Origin: Idiomarina sp. A28L | GTDB taxonomy: Bacteria > Pseudomonadota > Gammaproteobacteria > Enterobacterales > Alteromonadaceae | Direction of reading: 5' to 3' | NCBI RefSeq assembly: GCF_000218785.1 | Contig: NZ_AFPO01000011.1 | Span: 1 to 64,000 of the forward strand | Length of the DNA stretch: 64,000 nt | Shown: in pieces, positions 35,449-44,131 of the stretch | Numbering within the stretch: position 1 is the stretch's first letter | How the letters are laid out: each line of letters opens with the position of its first letter | Notes under the pieces: generated by a model | Database searches by the model: none | What the model saw: the letters and a program-made list of their open reading frames with translations, nothing else | What the model was told of the DNA's origin: nothing | Made by a program: the position numbers and the translations under genes

Positions 35449-36645
35449 CTATCTGCGGCCGGAAAGTTCGGTGCGCCGAATTTCAATAACAACAGCATAA
35501 TTCGGGTGATCAAAATAGTGAGTTTCGTGCGAAATAACCCGGCGTAATTGCTTTAAAGGGTATGCCCGCAAAAACTCTAAGCTATCATCACTTTCAGCAA
35601 TGAAATCTTGTATTTGCTCTTCTGGAGTGCGCACGGTTGGGTTTAATAAGGTTACTTCCCGTAGGCTAAAATCGGTATCGATATGCAAATAGTTACCGAT
35701 CAAATAAATATCCAATAGCCCATCAAATTGCCAAACATCTTTCGGTGTTCCCGCTGGCTGTTGCATTGGCCGCACCGGTAAATCTTGCTCGGCGTTACGG
35801 TAATCAACAAATTGAAATTTTTGGCTATCAATGGCGTTGAACACGTAATCAATGCTCGAAAATACATCTTCTTTACCTTCTTCTTGGGCTGTTCGCGCCA
35901 GATGAAGAGTTTGCATTACTTGATCTCGGGCTGAAGATTCTACTGGAAATCCCGCATAGTCAAATTCATTACTGAAGTTTTTACCACCAAACAGGCGAAT
36001 TTTACGGCCTACATTCTGATTGAAAACCGGTTGTCGCCAAGCTGTATGTAATAGAACTTCCGTATCTGAGCGTTGTTCGAATGCACGGCGTAATCGCTGA
36101 AAACGGAAGTTATCAATATGCACAGTAAATGGAGTTTCGGCTTTTAATAATTCCTGGCGCGTTCCTTTCTTTCTTCCGCTCATAATAACTGGCATAGCGT
36201 GGGGCATATCAGAATAGATCTCTGTTTGCCCTTGATACCAACTGGCCACTAGAGGCAGATGTGGCAAGCGCCGGCAGAAAAAAGAACTGCTGGAATAACT
36301 TTCGTATTCTGCAATTAATACCTGTGGAGTGAGCATGTTTTTTCGTAGTATCGGCACCCAACTTTTTGAACCTGAACACGTTGGTAGCGCATTCACATAA
36401 CCACGTAAATCAAGACGAATTCTCTCGCTTAGCAGATCTCGGCTTGCAGCAGCATTGAATGGAATTACTTGCCGAGGAAATTGTTCAGGATCCGCATCAC
36501 TTACTTCTGTGTAACGAAATACCATTACTTCAATTTCGAACCAACGGTAACCGCGATCGGTAATCTCTTCAGCAAACGCTTGGTTGCTCATGCTCGCGAA
36601 TATGGCAACCATAGCGAAGAAACCGCAGCGGGTTGAAAATTTCAT
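35449..36645 (-). CDS. csiV: CsiV family periplasmic protein
   Basis: A 398-residue exported protein with a signal peptide (cleavage near QAFA) and the family opening YRWFEIEVMVFRY. In Vibrio, CsiV binds peptidoglycan and is needed by the LpoA-PBP1a cell-wall synthase; the same job is inferred here. It is encoded just downstream of mfd, 19 bases apart, an arrangement I recall from related gammaproteobacteria. Sequence outside the signature region is poorly conserved. Confidence 0.85.
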   Translation of the reverse strand: MKFSTRCGFFAMVAIFASMSNQAFAEEITDRGYRWFEIEVMVFRYTEVSDADPEQFPRQVIPFNAAASRDLLSERIRLDLRGYVNALPTCSGSKSWVPILRKNMLTPQVLIAEYESYSSSSFFCRRLPHLPLVASWYQGQTEIYSDMPHAMPVIMSGRKKGTRQELLKAETPFTVHIDNFRFQRLRRAFEQRSDTEVLLHTAWRQPVFNQNVGRKIRLFGGKNFSNEFDYAGFPVESSARDQVMQTLHLARTAQEEGKEDVFSSIDYVFNAIDSQKFQFVDYRNAEQDLPVRPMQQPAGTPKDVWQFDGLLDIYLIGNYLHIDTDFSLREVTLLNPTVRTPEEQIQDFIAESDDSLEFLRAYPLKQLRRVISHETHYFDHPNYAVVIEIRRTELSGRR

Positions 36646-36664
36646 ATATGCCTTTCTCCAAAAC

Positions 36665-39600
36665 CTAGCGATTAGCTAATGTCATTAAAATCGACTGTAC
36701 CAGTTTTATCCGCTCCTGGGTATCAGCAAACGCCTCGCGAACTTTCAACCGTTGCGAGCCTTCCATACCAAACCGCTGCGGGTTGCTTTGCAGCATAGCA
36801 ATGATAGTTTCTGGCTGCACGGGCGTACGATCAGCAAAATCGATATGCCCACCCATAGGCCCAACCTCAATCTTACGAATCCCTAGCGGATCGGCCATTA
36901 ATCGAATTTGACCGATTCGGAACAAGTTTTTCGCTGCATCAGGTAGCAGGCCGAAGCGATCGATAAGCTCAATTTGCAGTTCATCGAGTTCACGCTCAGA
37001 ATCAGCGCCTGCGATGCGTTTATACATAGATAAACGAATATTCACATCACCAATATAATCATTCGGCAACAATGCTGGAATGCGTAAATCAACTTCTGTG
37101 CGATGTTTAAGCAGTTGATCAAGAGAAGGCTCTTTGCCTTCACGCAAAGCTTGAACGGCTTCATCTAGCATATCCATGTAGAGGCTGAAACCGATACTTT
37201 CAATTTGCCCGCTCTGATCATCGCCAAGCAATTCACCGGCGCCACGAATTTCTAAATCATGAGTAGCTAATACAAAGCCTGCACCAAGATCTTCTAATTG
37301 GCTAATGGCTTCAAGCCGCTTTACGGCATCTTTAGTCATGCGCCGAGGGTTGGGGGTAAGCAGGTATGCGTATGCTTGGTGATGGGAACGTCCGACACGG
37401 CCACGAAGTTGATGCAACTGAGCCAAACCAAGATTATCGGCGCGATCCATAATAATAGTATTAGCACTGGGAACATCGATACCCGTTTCAATAATAGTAG
37501 TACACACCAGTACGTTAAAACGCTGGTGGTAGAAATCGGACATTATAGCTTCTAGTTCGCGTTCGCCCATTTGCCCATGAGCGGTTTGAATACGCGCTTC
37601 TGGAACTAGTTCTCGCAGGTTTTCAGCGGTGCGTTCGATGGTTTCTACATTATTGTGCAGAAAATAAACTTGGCCTCCGCGTAGAATTTCCCGAAGCAAG
37701 GCTTCACGCACTGTGGCCTTATCGTATTCGCGCACGAAGGTTTTCACCGCTAAACGGCGAGCAGGCGGTGTGGCAATGATAGAAAGATCACGAATATTAT
37801 TCATGGCCATATTCAAGGTGCGCGGAATAGGCGTGGCTGTAAGCGTGAGAATATCCACATCAGAGCGTAAACGCTTAATTTGTTCTTTTTGCCGCACGCC
37901 AAAACGATGCTCTTCGTCTACCACTAACAAGCCAAGATCATTAAATTTAATATCCGGTTGCAGTAATTTGTGGGTACCAATAACGATATCAACTTTACCG
38001 GCTTCAAGATCAGCGAGCGCTTTGCTGGTTTGCTTCCCGGTTCGAAACCGTGATAGTAGCTCAATGCTCACTGGCCATTCGGCGAAGCGATCGCGAAAGT
38101 TATCATAGTGTTGCTGCGCAAGCAGAGTAGTGGGCACGAGCACCGCTACTTGCTTGCCATCGTTAACGGCAGTAAATGCAGCGCGCATGGCCACTTCAGT
38201 TTTACCAAAGCCAACATCACCGCATACTAAGCGGTCCATGGCTCTCGGTTTACGCATATCGCTGAGAACAGCGTTAATGGCCTCGAGTTGATCATCGGTT
38301 TCATTGAATGGAAACCCAGCCGCAAAGCGTTCGTGATCTTCTTCACTGATAGTAAACGGATGCCCCGGTTTTGCTTCCCGTTGCGCATATACTTCGAGCA
38401 ATTCAGCGGCCACATCACGAACCTTTTCGGCGGCACGTTTGCGCGCTTTTTCCCAGCTATCGTTGCCGAGTTTGCTGAGCTTCACTTTATCTTGATCGCC
38501 GCCACTGTAACGGCTAATTAAATGTAGCGATGAAACCGGAACGAATAATTTAGTGTTGTTATCATATTCAAGGGTTAGAAACTCAGTTTCAATACCCCCG
38601 GCATCGAGGCTAGTAAGGCCTTCGTAACGGCCGATACCATGGTCGATATGCACTACAGGCTGGCCAATCGAGAGTTCTGCTAGGTTTTTAATGAGTGCAT
38701 CGGCTTGTTGCGCACTGCGTTTATCTTGGCGCTTACGCTGTGGCGGGCGATGGCCGAGTAATTCTGCTTCGGTAATTAGCCATAGGCTTATATCTTGGCT
38801 GATTTCTGCAAAAAATGAGTGTTCTAGCGGGCTAATCATGATGCCCAGATCGTATTCACTTTCGATAAAGGCCGAGAACGATTCTACTTCAGTGGGGTGA
38901 ATATTACCTTTGCCTAAAAGCTGCAACATACTCTCGCGGCGGCCTGCTGATTCTACGCAGAAAAGAACCCGTTCACCTTTCGCCGCTGCCTTTTCCACGT
39001 GGGCTTGTACTTTCGCTAATGGCTCTTTTTGTTTACCATCAATCACAATATCGCTTACCGGCCGGGTTTTGAAATCGATCGGGCCGGGAGAACGCTGCCC
39101 TTCAATAACACCTAGGCGAATACGCGGATATTGTTTAAAGGCTTGGAATATTTGTTCATCGGCCATAAACAGCTGCATGGGTGGCAGAATTGGCTTTTGC
39201 TTATCCCAACGCCTATCTTCATAACGAAAGGTTAAATCGTGCCAAAGTTTACGAAGTTGCCCCTGCAAATCACCGTGGGTGAGCAATAGGGTATCACTGG
39301 GCAGATAATCGAATAATGTTGATGTTTCGGTAAAAAATAACGGCGCATAATATTCAATACCTGCCGGCATAATACCTTGAGAAACCTGCTGATAAATCGA
39401 TTCTTTTGCTGTGAGGGCTTCAAATTGTTCGCGAAATTGGCGGCGAAACAATTCAATACCATCGGGAGTTGTGGGGAATTCACGTGCTGGTAATAGCGCT
39501 ATTTCATTAATGGGCGCATCGGAACGTTGGGAATCCACATCAAATTGGCGAATGCTATCGATATCATCATCGAAGTAATCAATACGGTAAGGCGCTTCTG

Positions 39601-40141
39601 TGCCCATTGGGAATAAATCAACGATAGAGCCACGAACGCTGTATTCACCATGTTCCATAACTTGGTTTACATGGCGGTAGCCGGCGCGTTCGAGTTGCAT
39701 ACGCAGCGATTCTAACGAATGTTTTTCACCTGCTTTCAGTAACAAGCTATGGCCGGCAATAAAAGAAGCGGGTGGTAAACGGTGCATCAGTGTGTTCAGT
39801 GCAACAATTAAAATGCCATGCTGTTGCTGTGGGAGTTTTGCTAAAACACGAATTCGCTCAGAAACAATATCTTGATGCGGCGAAAAATTATCGTAAGGCA
39901 AGGTTTCCCAATCAGGCAAAATCTGAATTTCATCTGCGTATTCGGGTGTATAAAATTTCAGCTCTTGGGCAAAACGATAGGCCGATGGCGTATCGGTAGT
40001 AACCAACAGTATTTGCCGAGGTTGCTGTTTAAGTAATTGGCTAACGGCAAGTGCGGTGCTGCTTCCGGAAAGATGGCGCCAGGTTAATTCTTTACCGGCT
40101 TGCTCTGGAAAAGGTGGTTGAAGTAGCGAAATTTGGCTCAT
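36665..40141 (-). CDS. mfd: Transcription-repair coupling factor Mfd
   Basis: Removes stalled RNA polymerase and recruits UvrA to lesions. About 1158 residues: UvrB-like N-terminal modules (to about 340), RNA-polymerase-interacting domain (about 490-560, with IDHGIGRYEGL), SF2 helicase with Walker A GDVGFGKT (about 642-649) and DEEH (about 740), the TRG-type region containing LHQLRGRVGRS, and the C-terminal UvrA-inhibiting domain. ATG 40141 gives the family start MSQISLL; a GTG 21 bases upstream is also in frame. Confidence 0.98.
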   Translation of the reverse strand: MSQISLLQPPFPEQAGKELTWRHLSGSSTALAVSQLLKQQPRQILLVTTDTPSAYRFAQELKFYTPEYADEIQILPDWETLPYDNFSPHQDIVSERIRVLAKLPQQQHGILIVALNTLMHRLPPASFIAGHSLLLKAGEKHSLESLRMQLERAGYRHVNQVMEHGEYSVRGSIVDLFPMGTEAPYRIDYFDDDIDSIRQFDVDSQRSDAPINEIALLPAREFPTTPDGIELFRRQFREQFEALTAKESIYQQVSQGIMPAGIEYYAPLFFTETSTLFDYLPSDTLLLTHGDLQGQLRKLWHDLTFRYEDRRWDKQKPILPPMQLFMADEQIFQAFKQYPRIRLGVIEGQRSPGPIDFKTRPVSDIVIDGKQKEPLAKVQAHVEKAAAKGERVLFCVESAGRRESMLQLLGKGNIHPTEVESFSAFIESEYDLGIMISPLEHSFFAEISQDISLWLITEAELLGHRPPQRKRQDKRSAQQADALIKNLAELSIGQPVVHIDHGIGRYEGLTSLDAGGIETEFLTLEYDNNTKLFVPVSSLHLISRYSGGDQDKVKLSKLGNDSWEKARKRAAEKVRDVAAELLEVYAQREAKPGHPFTISEEDHERFAAGFPFNETDDQLEAINAVLSDMRKPRAMDRLVCGDVGFGKTEVAMRAAFTAVNDGKQVAVLVPTTLLAQQHYDNFRDRFAEWPVSIELLSRFRTGKQTSKALADLEAGKVDIVIGTHKLLQPDIKFNDLGLLVVDEEHRFGVRQKEQIKRLRSDVDILTLTATPIPRTLNMAMNNIRDLSIIATPPARRLAVKTFVREYDKATVREALLREILRGGQVYFLHNNVETIERTAENLRELVPEARIQTAHGQMGERELEAIMSDFYHQRFNVLVCTTIIETGIDVPSANTIIMDRADNLGLAQLHQLRGRVGRSHHQAYAYLLTPNPRRMTKDAVKRLEAISQLEDLGAGFVLATHDLEIRGAGELLGDDQSGQIESIGFSLYMDMLDEAVQALREGKEPSLDQLLKHRTEVDLRIPALLPNDYIGDVNIRLSMYKRIAGADSERELDELQIELIDRFGLLPDAAKNLFRIGQIRLMADPLGIRKIEVGPMGGHIDFADRTPVQPETIIAMLQSNPQRFGMEGSQRLKVREAFADTQERIKLVQSILMTLANR

Positions 40142-40313
40142 GAATACAGAATTCCCGCGCACTTGCGCACTGGTGTACTAAAACAAAAAAGGCGAATGCA
40201 TAAAACACTCGCGCTATTATACCTGAAGCGAAGCCGCTCGGGCAGGTTGTACCGAAAGCCGGTTCACATTATCCTTGCGATATCACAGTTTTTTTACGGA
40301 TGAACACCAATTC

Positions 40314-41561
40314 ATGATCAAATTGCCGGTTTCGGTATTTCTCGCATTGCGCTACAGCCGTTCTCGCTCGCGCTCTTCGTTCACGCGCTTTATAAGCCAT
40401 TTTGTAATGGCCGGCATTATGCTGGGTGTAATGGCATTGATCATTGTTACTTCAGTTATGAATGGTTTTGAAAATGAATTGAAAACCCGCATTCTTGGTG
40501 TAGTGCCACAAGTAACGATTACGCCAAAAAATGGCGAAGCAATGGCAAACTGGCAACAACAGCGCGAAGCATGGCAGTGGCCGCGTGGCGTGCATCATGT
40601 AAGCCCCTATGTGCAATCGGAAGGTTTGGTGCAAGGCCACAGCTACATGCAAGCGGTTATGCTGCAAGGTATCTACCCAGAATCTGAACCTGCCGATAGC
40701 ATTTTGAATCAACATATTTTAGTAGGTAGCTTAAGTTCCCTTCGTTCAGGCGAGTACCGGGTGTTCTTAGGTAGGCCGTTGGCGCGGCAACTTGATGTGC
40801 AAGTAGGAGATAGAGTTCGTATTACTTCCGCGAAAGGGCAGCAGTATACCCCACTTGGGGTTATGCCTTCGCAGCGCCAATTCAGCGTTGCCGGCACTTT
40901 TGAAGTGGGGGCCGATGTTGATTCGCAAATGGTAATTTTGCACGGCGATGATGCCGCGCGCCTATTTCGTTACCCAGTTTCGCATGTAACCGGGCTAAGG
41001 CTGTGGCTTGATGATGCATTCGCCGCGGGGGGCATTACCGAAAGCTTGCAGCAACAGCTTTTAGCTGGTGAAAGTAAAAGCGATTTTGTTATCGATAATT
41101 GGCAACAGCGATTTGGCCAGTTGTTCGCGGCAGTTCGTATGGAAAAAGGCATGATGATGATCATGTTAGGTTTGATTGTTGCCGTAGCTGCCTTTAATGC
41201 GGTTTCGGCACTGGTGATGCTTATTCAAGATAAACGTGGCGATATTGCGGTGCTGCAAACCCTGGGGCTCTCGCGGCGGCGGCTTTACCAAACATTGCTC
41301 CTGCAAGGAATGTATAGCGGGGTGGTGGGAAGCTTGCTTGGTTTGTTACTTGGCGTGGTGATTAGTTTCAGTTTAAATGGTGTGTTGAACATTGTGGGTG
41401 TGGATATATTTAGCCAAGGTATGACATTACCGATCGTGATGAATGGTTGGCAAATTTTCCAAATCTTGTGCGCTGCCATTGTACTTACATTTCTAGCAAC
41501 ACTTTACCCTGCGTGGCGAGCCGCGCGTATGCAACCAGCAGAGATTCTTCGTTATGAATAA
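40314..41561 (+). CDS. lolC: Lipoprotein-releasing ABC transporter permease LolC
   Basis: Permease of the LolCDE complex that extracts outer-membrane-bound lipoproteins from the inner membrane and hands them to LolA. About 415 residues: one helix near the N-terminus (about 25-48), a large periplasmic domain (50-260) and three C-terminal helices ending [21 protein letters not shown], the FtsX-like signature. LolC is chosen over LolE because it is the first gene, as in E. coli. ATG 40314 matches the family start; the frame is open from 40275. Overlaps lolD by 8 bases. Confidence 0.94.
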   Translation: MIKLPVSVFLALRYSRSRSRSSFTRFISHFVMAGIMLGVMALIIVTSVMNGFENELKTRILGVVPQVTITPKNGEAMANWQQQREAWQWPRGVHHVSPYVQSEGLVQGHSYMQAVMLQGIYPESEPADSILNQHILVGSLSSLRSGEYRVFLGRPLARQLDVQVGDRVRITSAKGQQYTPLGVMPSQRQFSVAGTFEVGADVDSQMVILHGDDAARLFRYPVSHVTGLRLWLDDAFAAGGITESLQQQLLAGESKSDFVIDNWQQRFGQLFAAVRMEKGMMMIMLGLIVAVAAFNAVSALVMLIQDKRGDIAVLQTLGLSRRRLYQTLLLQGMYSGVVGSLLGLLLGVVISFSLNGVLNIVGVDIFSQGMTLPIVMNGWQIFQILCAAIVLTFLATLYPAWRAARMQPAEILRYE

Positions 41562-42258
41562 TAAACCACAAGCGATAGTTCATGTGCGCGGCTTAGAGAA
41601 AAGTTACGCCGATGGAGAACAGCGGGTTACCGTTTTAGAAAATATCGAACTTGAACTGGGTACCGGTGAACTTTTAGCTATTGTAGGTTCGTCAGGATCG
41701 GGGAAAAGCACCTTGTTGCATATTCTCGGTGGTTTAGATAATGCGGATGCCGGAGAGATATCGGTTGCGGGAGTAACCCCAAGTGTATTAAGCGCAAATG
41801 AAATCGCCCAATGGCGAAATAAACATGTGGGCTTTATCTATCAATTTCATCATTTATTAAGCGAGTTTACGGCTGTTGAAAATGTAGCTATGCCGCTGTT
41901 AATAGCCGGTTGGCCCATGGCTAAAGCACAGGCAAAAGCCGAAGCCCTGCTAAAGCGAGTAGGTTTGGGCCACAGGTTAAGCCACGAGCCCGCTCGGTTA
42001 TCGGGTGGCGAACGGCAACGTGTTGCCATAGCTCGCGCTTTAGTGAACGATCCGGCCATCGTGTTAGCCGATGAACCTACCGGTAACTTAGATGAGGAAA
42101 CTGCGGCGGTTATTTACGATTTAATGTTGGATCTGAACCAACAGTTCGGCACCGCGTTTATTGTAGTTACCCACGATACAGAATTGGCGCAGAAGTTACC
42201 GCGGCAACTGCATTTGCATTTGGGTAAACTGCAAACTGCCTTCGAGGGTAATGCATGA
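41554..42258 (+). CDS. lolD: Lipoprotein-releasing ABC transporter ATP-binding protein LolD
   Basis: ATPase that powers LolCE, 234 residues. Walker [10 protein letters not shown] (45-53), signature LSGGERQR (149-156), Walker B IVLADE (169-174), followed by PTGNLD and the H-loop VVTHD, all intact. It sits between the two permease genes with overlaps of 8 and 4 bases, so the three proteins should be made in a coupled way. Confidence 0.97.
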   Translation: MNNKPQAIVHVRGLEKSYADGEQRVTVLENIELELGTGELLAIVGSSGSGKSTLLHILGGLDNADAGEISVAGVTPSVLSANEIAQWRNKHVGFIYQFHHLLSEFTAVENVAMPLLIAGWPMAKAQAKAEALLKRVGLGHRLSHEPARLSGGERQRVAIARALVNDPAIVLADEPTGNLDEETAAVIYDLMLDLNQQFGTAFIVVTHDTELAQKLPRQLHLHLGKLQTAFEGNA

Positions 42259-43493
42259 ACCTGCCGTTTTTATTAGCCCGCCGCTTTCGCAAAAGTAGAG
42301 AAAAAACGCGTTATTTAAGTTTTATTTCGGCTTCTTCTACCATTGGTATTGGCTTAGCCTGTGCCATTTTAATTATTTTACTTTCGGTGATGAATGGCTT
42401 TCAAAAAGCTTTAGAAACTGATTTTCTCTCTATGGTTCCGCATGTGGAATATCAGGCCGCGCAGGGTGGCCTAAAAGATTGGCGAGAAATTGTTGCTGCG
42501 GCGGAGCAACACCCCGGTGTAAAAGCGGCCGCACCAGCAATTAAGCTAAGTGCTATGGTGCAGCAGCCGGGCCGTTTTCGTGGTGTTCAATTAAGGGCGA
42601 TTAACACCGATTTGGAACCTGCAGTTTCTGGTATTACCCGCTATTTACCAGCGGATGAATGGCGAAATTTTGTAGCTAATCCCGATGGTATTTTATTGGG
42701 TAAAGGTTTAGCGGATGCATTGCAGTTGGGCCTCGGTGACCGCATCAACTTAATTATTCCGCAGTTGCAACAAGGCAATGCACTGAGTGCACCTCAGCGT
42801 ATAAATTCTGAAATAGTAGGCATTTTCGCCATGGGCGGAGAGCTTGATTTTCAGCAAGCTTATATTCATTTAGCCACAGGGCAGAGCGCAGCCAAAATTG
42901 CTACCGAAGCTGCAAGTGTAAGGTTAGCATTGCACAACGTATACGATGCGCCGCGGATTGCTCGGGAAGTTGCAGGCGATATTACAGACTATGCATTCAT
43001 TCATGATTGGACCCGCACTGAAGGGCACCTTTACCGTGATATTCAGCTAGTGCGTACAATAATGTATCTGGTGTTGGTGCTGGTTCTTGCGGTAGCCTCG
43101 TTTAATATTGTTTCAACATTGATTATGGTGGTTCGGGAAAAACAGGCAAGTATTGCGATATTGCGAACCATGGGCGCAACACCAAAGCTTATTGTGGCAA
43201 CCTTTGTGTGGCAGGGAAGTTTAAATGGAGTGGTTGGGGCGCTGCTTGGCAGTGCAATAGGCACTGTTGCGGCGGCTTTATTGCCGCAATTGTTAGGCTG
43301 GTTTGAACAGATTTTGAATTTCTCGTTGCTGCCGGCAGAGCTCTATTTTATCAGTAGTATTCCCAGCGATGTTTCGGTACGCGATGTGTTTTTGGTGGCG
43401 GGGGTAGCGATAGCAACCAGCGTATTAGCTACCTTGTATCCAGCATGGCAGGCAGCAAAACTAACACCTGTACAAGCTTTGCGTGGGCAATAA
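42255..43493 (+). CDS. lolE: Lipoprotein-releasing ABC transporter permease LolE
   Basis: Second permease of LolCDE, 412 residues with the same layout as LolC: helix (about 22-48), periplasmic domain (50-270) and three helices ending ATLYPAWQAAKLTPVQALRGQ. The start overlaps lolD (ATGA). Assignment as LolE follows gene order. One base separates its stop from that of the convergent DUF2062 gene. Confidence 0.94.
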   Translation: MNLPFLLARRFRKSREKTRYLSFISASSTIGIGLACAILIILLSVMNGFQKALETDFLSMVPHVEYQAAQGGLKDWREIVAAAEQHPGVKAAAPAIKLSAMVQQPGRFRGVQLRAINTDLEPAVSGITRYLPADEWRNFVANPDGILLGKGLADALQLGLGDRINLIIPQLQQGNALSAPQRINSEIVGIFAMGGELDFQQAYIHLATGQSAAKIATEAASVRLALHNVYDAPRIAREVAGDITDYAFIHDWTRTEGHLYRDIQLVRTIMYLVLVLVLAVASFNIVSTLIMVVREKQASIAILRTMGATPKLIVATFVWQGSLNGVVGALLGSAIGTVAAALLPQLLGWFEQILNFSLLPAELYFISSIPSDVSVRDVFLVAGVAIATSVLATLYPAWQAAKLTPVQALRGQ

Positions 43494-43494
43494 G

Positions 43495-44100
43495 CTAATC
43501 GTCGCTATCTTTTAGTTTTCTTTGGCGTTCAACAAGCTCTTCTTTAAGTTTTAAAAAGCGTGCTTTACGAAGTTTTAAGCGTTCATTCCAAGCGCTTTGC
43601 ACTGCTTGCCGCCATATTCTACGCACCAAAAAGTAGGTTATTGCTGAGGCTAGGCTGCCTAATACTAATGAGCCGAGTATCAGTGGCGGTACAATAGTGG
43701 AAATGCTGGATTGAAACCAAGCCCAGGAAAGTTCAAAAATGAAAGGCTGTGGTGGCTGATTCAAAAGAAAGCTGCCGAGGCGATAGGAAGCATAAAGCAT
43801 AGGTGTGAGGGTTAGCGGGTTACTAATCCAAACCATTGCCACCGCTAGCGGTAGATTAACACCAAAGAAGATAGCAGCAGCGGCGGCAAGTAACATTTGA
43901 AAGGGAACCGGCAAAAAAGCCATAAATACGCCAACAGCAAACCCACCAGCCGCTGAGCGCCGATTTAAATGCCACAAGTTCGTATTATGGGCTAGTTTAC
44001 CAAAAGGCTTTAACACGCCATATTCATTCAATTTATGAATATCAGGCATGAACCGCTTTAAAAATTTTCTAGGCATAGTATTTGCTGTATCCGTGACCAC
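43495..44100 (-). CDS. DUF2062 family membrane protein
   Basis: A 201-residue inner-membrane protein with two or three hydrophobic segments (about 53-75, 78-96, 129-156) and the family opening NTNLWHLNRRSAAGGFAVGVFMAFLP. The C-terminus is highly charged and helical. It is commonly found beside comEC in gammaproteobacteria. Function unknown. It starts 31 bases from comEC in divergent orientation. Confidence 0.88.
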   Translation of the reverse strand: MVTDTANTMPRKFLKRFMPDIHKLNEYGVLKPFGKLAHNTNLWHLNRRSAAGGFAVGVFMAFLPVPFQMLLAAAAAIFFGVNLPLAVAMVWISNPLTLTPMLYASYRLGSFLLNQPPQPFIFELSWAWFQSSISTIVPPLILGSLVLGSLASAITYFLVRRIWRQAVQSAWNERLKLRKARFLKLKEELVERQRKLKDSDD

Positions 44101-44131
44101 CTGACTTCAAGCATGGACGCTGAAATCACAC